Shown here one piece after another: positions 13,495-17,772 of a stretch of DNA of 17,772 bases. The stretch is from an uncultured Bacilli bacterium (GTDB lineage Bacteria; Bacillota_I; Bacilli_A; RF39; UBA660): contig CAPQQE010000022.1 in the NCBI GenBank assembly GCA_948687865.1, positions 1 through 17,772 of the forward strand. Direction: 5' to 3'. The notes below the pieces were generated by a model, which did no database searches, was not told the DNA's origin, and saw only the letters and a list, made by a program, of their open reading frames with translations. Within the stretch, counting starts at the first letter, position 1; every line of letters starts with the position of its first letter. The position numbers and the translations under genes were made by a program.

Positions 13495-14997
13495 TTATTT
13501 TCCTCCTATAACTTCGTGTAACTTTCCCCATATTTTAACCATCGCATAAGTATCTAATTTGCAATAAACTAAAAGTCCTTGTCTTATTTTTTCTTGTTCC
13601 TCTTTTGTTTTTTGCTCAAGTGTTGCAAATACACTCATTGCCTCTCCACCATTGTGTACTAATGGTAAATTATGATAATCAAGTTCTGGATCATCTGGAA
13701 ATAATGCTGGCAAAACATATTTAATCGAATATGAACCTTGCATCTCTTTACAATAATACATTCTATCTACAAAAGGAATCATTAAGTCTTTTATATTGTT
13801 ATGTATTATTAATAAATCTTCTCTTAAATCTTCATATAATTCTGCTAGATTTTTTATTACCATTTTTTCAAATTGCATATTATATGCTAATACACAAGCA
13901 TTTTCTGGAATATCCTTTACTAATTGCTCAGCTAGTTTTCTTCTTGGATCAATTCCTGCTTCTGCTAGAAATTCTTTATGTTTGAGTTCTCCCTTTTCAT
14001 TTTCTATATAATGCAAAGAATATTGAAAAGGTATTTGCATATAAGGTCTTATTCCATCATATTTTGGAATTGGTTGTTGGAATGTTTCAAAGTCCAAAAA
14101 GTATAATGGATAGTATAAATTCTTCATAAAAGCTCTAATTTTTTCTTTATCTATTACAGGCTCTTTATTTAATTCTTCAAATTCTACTTGTTGCTTAAAT
14201 TTCCAATCTATATCTTGATTTAATAAATCGTTAAATTTATAAATACCTTTGTTATATAAATTAAATTTTTGGTCTTTCCTCATTCTTCTAATTTTGAACA
14301 CATTGTTCTCTGGTAACTTCCTTGTACAATAATTCCAATACTCACAATTATATGGATTAAAACAATGTTTTCCAATATCTTGTATTGGCTCGTCTTCTTG
14401 TTCCATATATTTATTAATTTCATTGATTTTATCTTTGATTTCTTCTTGTTTAGAAAATACAATTTCTGTTACATCTTCTATATTAAACAACTTGTCTAAT
14501 TCAAGTTCTCCATTTCTTACATATTGATTGTTAATGTACACTATACTTGCTTTTTTCACTTTATATCCTAAATTAAGAAGTATATATACTTGATACGAAA
14601 TGTCATCCAAATAAATATCGTTTATTGAAGTTGAACTTTTTACTTCATATATTTCTATTCCATCTACATCATTTTTTAAAATATCTACACTACAAAAATT
14701 TTCGTCATAATCAAAAGATGCTTCTGTAATAATATTCGGCTTTTTTTCTATATATTGTTTTGTTTGTTCTATCATTTTAGATAAATCACTTTGATATTCA
14801 ATATTGATATATTCCCCGAATAGTTGTCTTGCAAGTTCACCTACTTCTGTTCCATTCTCTAAAACAGCCTCACTTGCTGTCTCTTCAGCACATTCTGGTT
14901 TGTATTTATTTAACCATAGTATTTTATTGCATTGTTTTGCTTTGCAGTATGTAGATTTAGATAAATGCACCTTCTCCATATAATCCCTTTCTTTCAT
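13495..14997 (-). CDS. DUF2779 protein: Cas4/RecB-like Fe-S nuclease fused to a DEDD exonuclease
   Basis: The N-terminal half (to about 230) is Cas4/RecB-like. It has an early Cys pair (CKAKQCNK), the PD-(D/E)xK core FCSVDIL...IYEVKSS, the YQVYILL helix, and closing cysteines CFNPYNCEYWNYC, which together suggest a 4Fe-4S cluster. The C-terminal half (about 290-500) has the DUF2779 signature with an RNase H-like DEDD fold: YFLDFETFQQP, IPFQYSLHY, VLAYNMQFEKMVIKNLA, GSYSIKYVLPALFP and YCKLDTYAMVKIW. It should be a DNA- or RNA-cleaving enzyme; the substrate is unknown. The start may be the ATG at 14979 (MEKVHLS), which has AAAGGG 7 nt upstream; the ATG at 14997 has none. It leads the operon with the PUA-like and WYL genes. 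Confidence 0.9.
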   Translation of the reverse strand: MKERDYMEKVHLSKSTYCKAKQCNKILWLNKYKPECAEETASEAVLENGTEVGELARQLFGEYINIEYQSDLSKMIEQTKQYIEKKPNIITEASFDYDENFCSVDILKNDVDGIEIYEVKSSTSINDIYLDDISYQVYILLNLGYKVKKASIVYINNQYVRNGELELDKLFNIEDVTEIVFSKQEEIKDKINEINKYMEQEDEPIQDIGKHCFNPYNCEYWNYCTRKLPENNVFKIRRMRKDQKFNLYNKGIYKFNDLLNQDIDWKFKQQVEFEELNKEPVIDKEKIRAFMKNLYYPLYFLDFETFQQPIPKYDGIRPYMQIPFQYSLHYIENEKGELKHKEFLAEAGIDPRRKLAEQLVKDIPENACVLAYNMQFEKMVIKNLAELYEDLREDLLIIHNNIKDLMIPFVDRMYYCKEMQGSYSIKYVLPALFPDDPELDYHNLPLVHNGGEAMSVFATLEQKTKEEQEKIRQGLLVYCKLDTYAMVKIWGKLHEVIGGK

Positions 14998-15009
14998 TTA
15001 TTTTCTTTT

Positions 15010-15038
15010 ATTTTATCAAACTATATATATTCCGTCCA
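15010..15038 (-). promoter_or_regulatory. Promoter of the DUF2779 operon
   Basis: Minus strand: -35 TGGACG (15033-15038), 17-nt spacer, -10 TAAAAT (15010-15015). Each box is modest. The match in spacing to the AAA+ promoter (17-nt spacer, motif 5 nt upstream of the -35) raises my confidence. The start of transcription would lie within about 20 nt of the first ATG. Confidence 0.5.
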
Positions 15039-15043
15039 CTATT

Positions 15044-15060
15044 TTGGTCATAAAATGTAT
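15044..15060 (-). promoter_or_regulatory. Putative operator, copy 1 of the shared 17-bp motif
   Basis: The minus strand reads ATACATTTTATGACCAA, differing from the copy at 10850-10866 only at the two central bases. Both copies end 5 nt before a -35 box. The core CAT-N3-ATG is a short dyad. Confidence 0.55.
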
Positions 15061-15230
15061 CTATACTTTTAAAACCACATTTATTTTTCCTTTTGCATAT
15101 TATTACATGTTCTCTATAATTATATTTTATTATTTTGGAATGTATTTATTTGAAAAAGATTTATTTATATTTTCAAATTTTAGATATTCATCTACAAATT
15201 ACTATCTTGTATTTCGATTATATCATATTT
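15061..15230 (-). promoter_or_regulatory. Gene-free upstream region with an extended -10 box
   Basis: No ORF of more than a few codons is seen on the minus strand here. Right after the 15231 stop codon lies TGATATAAT (15217-15225), an extended -10 box with no good -35. If used, it would give the DUF2779 operon a leader of about 210 nt, containing a small hairpin TAGAT/ATCTA. A plus-strand frame of 65 codons (15044-15241) is rich in Phe, Tyr and Ile and looks accidental. Confidence 0.3.
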
Positions 15231-15674
15231 TCAAATATTGAGTATACTTTTAGCTATTAAATTATTCAAAGTAGCAATTATTCCTATTTCAAAATAAATA
15301 TCATTTATATAAGCTCTTACTGTCGACTTTGAAACATATAATTCATCTGCAATAATATCTTCAGTAATATTACCAAAAAACTTGTATTCAACTATTTTTA
15401 GTTTAGTTTTATCGCATTTTCTAAAATCTTGAAGCACATTATCTATTAACTCTTTCCATTTTTTATATTCATTTATTTTGCAATCTATGTTGATATTTTT
15501 TATACCTTGTGATTCTACTGCTCTACTAATTTTGTTTTTACTTCTTATTGAGGAATTAATATCTCTTCCGATTATTGTCTCTTTTTCAAGCTCTAACTCA
15601 TTTATTAATCTATCATATATTGGGTATTCATATAATTTTTTTCTAATAATCTTTTTTACCTTTTTAGTAACCAC
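15231..15674 (-). CDS. ArpU/RinA-like phage-type transcriptional regulator
   Basis: This 147-residue protein resembles the ArpU/RinA group of late-gene activators. It has a conserved mid-segment (NEYKKWKELIDNVL) and then a sigma-region-4-like helix-turn-helix: LKIVEYKFFGNITEDIIADE followed by LYVSKSTVRAYINDIYFEIG. Proteins of this group turn on packaging or transfer genes in phages and ICEs. It starts at GTG (15674) behind a perfect AGGAGG, just after the terminator at 15692-15717. A second protein of the same build is at 16588-17004. Targets could be the GGGTTTGGA promoters, but nothing shows this directly. Confidence 0.68.
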   Translation of the reverse strand: MVTKKVKKIIRKKLYEYPIYDRLINELELEKETIIGRDINSSIRSKNKISRAVESQGIKNINIDCKINEYKKWKELIDNVLQDFRKCDKTKLKIVEYKFFGNITEDIIADELYVSKSTVRAYINDIYFEIGIIATLNNLIAKSILNI

Positions 15675-15691
15675 TTTGTACCTCCTAAAAT

Positions 15692-15717
15692 AAAAAAATC
15701 ACAACTCTTTAGTTGTG
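15692..15717 (-). terminator. Intrinsic terminator directly after the replication gene
   Basis: On the minus strand, CACAACT/AGTTGTG with a 4-nt loop is followed by ATTTTTTT, beginning at the base after the stop codon of 15718-16497. The next gene's AGGAGG follows at once, without room for a promoter. Confidence 0.75.
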
Positions 15718-16497
15718 TTACATATCTAAATCCATTTCATCTTCTTCAGTATTTGCTGAAGTAAAATTATTATTTTCATATAAACTATCTAAAAATTCTT
15801 TAGGATATTCTCTTTGTTCATAATTATTAAAGTTTTTATTTTTAGTAGCTTTTTTATCTTTTCTTGCCTCCAATTCTTCCACTCTTATAATTACCCATCT
15901 TTTTATTGTTGCATAATCGCTCTCATACTCTACTCCCTTTGATTTCTTATATAAAGATAATTCTTCAATACATTTTTTGGTTTTGTTTTCTCCGTATTCT
16001 TCTAGTAATTTTTTATATTCATAATCATAAAGAAATACATTTTCATTAAATTTTTCTTTGCTGACTGTGTGTGTATTTATATTATTATCTATTATATTAT
16101 TATCTTTGACTTTTTCATCAATACCCTCTTGATTTTTTAGTATATAGGGGTATTGATTATTTAGTCTATAGGGTACATCATTTGGAAATATTCTCCTACA
16201 AATTATCTCTTTTTTCTCGTTTCTCATTATATCTACAAAAACATAATTGTTCCTTCTTAAATCAGTTATCCATCTTGAAACTGTTACAGGATCTACTCCT
16301 AACTTTTCTCCTAAATATTTATTAGAAGCATAACAATAGCCTTCTTTATTTGATAAAGCTGTTATAAGAGCATAAAGCAATTTTTCATTAGGTTTTAATC
16401 GTTCATTAAATAGAACAGTAGCAGGTATTACTGCATAATATCCTATTCTTTGTATCTCTTCATCTTTCACAATGGCTATCACTTTCCTTTCCTGCAA
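15718..16497 (-). CDS. HTH_36-type replication initiator / replisome organiser
   Basis: The N-terminal winged helix at about residues 30-95 is typical of HTH_36 replication proteins: IPATVLFNERLKPNEKLLYALI, then YASNKYLGEKLGVDPVTVSRWITDLRRNNYV. A C-terminal part (about 150-215: FLYDYEYKKLLEEYGENKTKKCIEELS shortened here to its key order FLYDYEYKKLL...ELSLYKKSKG, then YATIKRWV) has the look of the DnaD-like tail of phage replisome organisers. It probably binds an origin on the element and recruits helicase. The tail is acidic, EEDEMDLDM. The frame opens at TTG 16497, but GTG at 16470 (followed by KDEEIQRIGYYAVIP) is more likely: it matches where family members start and overlaps the preceding small gene. 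Confidence 0.78.
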   Translation of the reverse strand: MQERKVIAIVKDEEIQRIGYYAVIPATVLFNERLKPNEKLLYALITALSNKEGYCYASNKYLGEKLGVDPVTVSRWITDLRRNNYVFVDIMRNEKKEIICRRIFPNDVPYRLNNQYPYILKNQEGIDEKVKDNNIIDNNINTHTVSKEKFNENVFLYDYEYKKLLEEYGENKTKKCIEELSLYKKSKGVEYESDYATIKRWVIIRVEELEARKDKKATKNKNFNNYEQREYPKEFLDSLYENNNFTSANTEEDEMDLDM

Positions 16498-16570
16498 TTA
16501 TACAAGCATATAATATCAAGCTTATATTTGCTCCTACTATTAGTCCTATAATTAATCCTATCCAAAACAT
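16460..16570 (-). CDS. DUF3789-like small membrane peptide, 36 residues
   Basis: This short frame starts at ATG 16570 behind ATGGAGG and encodes MFWIGLIIGLIVGANISLIL followed by YACIIAGKESDSHCER. It is one transmembrane helix with Gly zipper spacing and a short charged tail containing GKESD. That is the layout of DUF3789 peptides, commonly found beside replication genes on Firmicutes ICEs. Function is unknown. It overlaps the start of the replication gene by 11 nt if that gene starts at 16470. Confidence 0.7.
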   Translation of the reverse strand: MFWIGLIIGLIVGANISLILYACIIAGKESDSHCER

Positions 16571-16587
16571 TTTTATTACCTCCATAT

Positions 16588-17004
16588 TTAAACCAAATTT
16601 CTCATTTTCGCATTTTTATACACGAACTCAATTAACTTGTCTTTTATTATTTTTTGTTTCTTAAAATCGAATTTAAGAGTTTCCTCAATCTCATCTTTAG
16701 ATTGCTTTTTAAAATATTTTAGATTTATAAAATCATAATATTTCGGATATTTTTGTAGCAAAAAAGCAAGTACCTTTTTTATAAGTACTTGCCATCTCTT
16801 AAATTCTAGTATTTTTTTATTTTCTATTATCTTAATAACTTGATTTTCTAAAGTATTATTGCATACTGTTATTCCTTTTCTCCATGCACTCCCACTTATA
16901 TTAACACTATTTATCAAGCCATCTTTTATCTCATCAATTAGTTTATCTATATTACTATAGTTATATAAATAATACTCTATCTTTTTGTAATCAGTTTTAT
17001 TCAT
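16588..17004 (-). CDS. ArpU-like regulator, second copy
   Basis: This 138-residue protein has the same build as 15231-15674: a helical N-terminus, ILEFKRWQVLIKKVLAFL in the middle, then YDFINLKYFKKQSKDEIEE and a final basic helix pair in the position of the sigma-4-like helix-turn-helix. The recognition helix (FDFKKQKIIKDKLIEFV) is less canonical than in its neighbour. It probably binds DNA or RNA polymerase as an early regulator. The start ATG overlaps the stop of 16997-17449 (ATGAATAA), so the two are translationally coupled. Confidence 0.6.
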   Translation of the reverse strand: MNKTDYKKIEYYLYNYSNIDKLIDEIKDGLINSVNISGSAWRKGITVCNNTLENQVIKIIENKKILEFKRWQVLIKKVLAFLLQKYPKYYDFINLKYFKKQSKDEIEETLKFDFKKQKIIKDKLIEFVYKNAKMRNLV

Positions 17005-17449
17005 ATTGCCCTATTCCTCCTTCTAGTAACTTTTCTAGTTCAAGAAATAGGTAATCTTCATCTATCTCATACATATTATTTTCAATAAAATTCATTATTG
17101 TATCTTTTATGTAATTGTCATTATATAGCTCAAAGTCATTCATATAGTCTCCTAATTCTTTCTTATTATATGCTAATATTGAATTACATATAATATCAAC
17201 TTTATCTTCAGCATTATATATTGCAATTTCTAATTCTTCTAATATTTGTTCAAATAACTCTAGCATATTATTTAATTCTTCTATTTGTGTTATTCCATCT
17301 TGCGACATTCTAAGCCATTCCATAAAGTAATAATCCTCAATATATTCATCATATTCTTCATATATATTTTCTAATTTATATGATATTCTTTTTAATCTTG
17401 CAATTTTATTTATTTCATTAATTAATTTATCAATTTTCCCTTTATACAT
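16997..17449 (-). CDS. Hypothetical acidic helical protein, first gene next to the tRNA
   Basis: I do not recognise this gene. The 150-residue protein is almost wholly helical and very acidic after a basic first 25 residues (MYKGKIDKLINEINKIARL). It is rich in Glu, Asp, Tyr and Asn, with a possible coiled coil at about 50-75 (ITQIEELNNMLELFEQILEE). It has GGAGG 6 nt before its ATG. It opens the rightmost gene block; the only sequences upstream are the terminator at 17461-17491, the direct repeats and the tRNA. Confidence 0.72.
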   Translation of the reverse strand: MYKGKIDKLINEINKIARLKRISYKLENIYEEYDEYIEDYYFMEWLRMSQDGITQIEELNNMLELFEQILEELEIAIYNAEDKVDIICNSILAYNKKELGDYMNDFELYNDNYIKDTIMNFIENNMYEIDEDYLFLELEKLLEGGIGQYE

Positions 17450-17460
17450 ATAAAACCTCC

Positions 17461-17491
17461 AAAAAAAATAATCCCAAATGCCTTGAGATTA
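17461..17491 (-). terminator. Intrinsic terminator just before the first gene of the block
   Basis: On the minus strand, TAATCTCAA/TTTGGGATTA (9 bp, one G-U) is followed by TTTTTTTT, ending 12 nt before the ATG at 17449. Its position between any upstream promoter and the first gene suggests an attenuator or a boundary insulator. Confidence 0.75.
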
Positions 17492-17525
17492 CTTAGTATA
17501 TTTCACTTCACTTTAATATTATTTC

Positions 17526-17547
17526 TTTCCCTTTATTTTCCCTTTAT
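17526..17547. repeat. Tandem direct repeat, 2 x 11 bp
   Basis: TTTCCCTTTAT occurs twice in perfect tandem (17526-17536 and 17537-17547). It lies between the tRNA and the first element gene. It could be an iteron-like or integrase arm-type site, or an operator. Confidence 0.6.
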
Positions 17548-17555
17548 GAAACAAA

Positions 17556-17594
17556 TTTTAATGATTTTTAACGGTTTTTAATGTACTTAAATGG
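17556..17594. repeat. Four 10-bp-phased repeats (TTTTA-ATG-N type)
   Basis: ATG or ACG triplets recur at 17561, 17571, 17581 and 17591, each preceded by TTTTA (three times) or CTTAA (once). The period is one helical turn, which suggests cooperative protein binding on one face. Function unknown. Confidence 0.45.
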
Positions 17595-17611
17595 ATTACT
17601 TCAAAATTTAT

Positions 17612-17646
17612 AAAAGTCCCTATTTTTCAACGAAAATGGGACTTTT
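17612..17646 (-). terminator. Terminator of tRNA-fMet (works on both strands)
   Basis: AAAAGTCCC/GGGACTTTT arms, with inner pairs ATTTT/AAAAT, follow the tRNA 3' end by 3 nt on the minus strand. T-runs are present on both sides, so it can act in either direction. Confidence 0.75.
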
Positions 17647-17649
17647 CAG

Positions 17650-17725
<76 letters not shown>

Positions 17726-17739
17726 ATATTCTGTTAAAA

Positions 17740-17756
17740 TGCTTCATTTAGAAGCA
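17740..17756 (-). other. Small hairpin upstream of tRNA-fMet
   Basis: TGCTTC/GAAGCA (6 bp, 5-nt loop) is followed by TTTT on the minus strand. It may be a weak terminator or processing signal of whatever lies upstream of the tRNA. Confidence 0.35.
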
Positions 17757-17772
17757 AGCCGATGATCGGACT

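Noticed and set aside
14280..14462. Minus-strand frame of 60 codons inside the DUF2779 gene
   Set aside because: It is in another frame of a gene with clear domain motifs and has no ribosome binding site.
15044..15241. Plus-strand frame of 65 codons in the gap before the DUF2779 gene
   Set aside because: Its composition is that of translated AT-rich DNA (mostly Phe, Tyr, Ile, Leu), it has no ribosome binding site, and it covers the operator and promoter signals of the minus strand.
17526..17594. CRISPR array
   Set aside because: The repeats are only 10-11 bp and directly tandem without spacers; no CRISPR array is seen anywhere, and the Cas4-like protein is a DUF2779 fusion without other cas genes.
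17757..17772. Possible 3' end of another tRNA (AGTCCGATCATCGGCT on the minus strand)
   Set aside because: T-loop end plus a 7-nt acceptor arm can be fitted, but only 16 nt are visible and the next bases are TGC, not CCA. It needs sequence beyond the window.

Overview
The window looks like part of a mobilisable integrative element from a very AT-rich Bacillota, most likely a Clostridia-type gut bacterium. The evidence is the extreme A+T content, AGGAGG-type ribosome binding sites, frequent TTG and GTG starts, use of the standard code, and families typical of Firmicutes ICEs and IMEs (MOBP relaxase with MobC, ArdA, TnpV-like, DUF3846, DUF3789, HTH_36 replication protein, ArpU/RinA-like regulators). 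Every convincing gene lies on the minus strand, so the window is read from right to left. No integrase, coupling protein or type IV secretion gene is present, so the element is only partly covered.

Right end (17772 to 17450): an initiator tRNA-fMet with its own terminator, probably host sequence at or near the element edge. It is followed by two sets of short direct repeats and another terminator. Early/replication block (17449 to 15231): an acidic helical protein, an ArpU-like regulator, a 36-residue DUF3789-type membrane peptide, an HTH_36 replication initiator and a second ArpU-like regulator.

Middle (15230 to 7512): the most interesting part. One operon encodes a DUF2779 protein (Cas4/RecB-like Fe-S nuclease fused to a DEDD exonuclease), a PUA/EVE-like protein with a possible Mrr-like QxK nuclease half, and a WYL-domain regulator. 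A second operon encodes a SpoVK/CbbX-type AAA+ ATPase with a degenerate extra P-loop domain, an unknown 293-residue protein and a P-loop-dead, truncated DnaB-like protein. The promoters of both operons carry the same 17-bp motif at the same 5-nt distance from the -35 box. I infer one regulon, probably controlled by the WYL protein, and propose it as a candidate uncharacterised defence or DNA-processing system.

Left-centre (7739 to 3150): small accessory genes in short transcription units. Three unit promoters share GGGTTTGGA overlapping the -35 box. This part includes a zinc-ribbon protein, a TnpV-like protein and an anti-restriction ArdA joined to DUF3846. ArdA and the 7739-6554 gene are both broken by frameshifts, and a tiny ORF carries an in-frame stop. 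Left end (3149 to 1): two unknown proteins, ParB, a hairpin-rich gap that is the best oriT candidate, MobC, relaxase and the start of a second DUF3846 protein.

Intrinsic terminators sit directly after several stop codons and just before the strong ribosome binding site of the next gene. Expression of the element may therefore depend on attenuation or antitermination. All assignments were made by eye from motifs; no database search was run.
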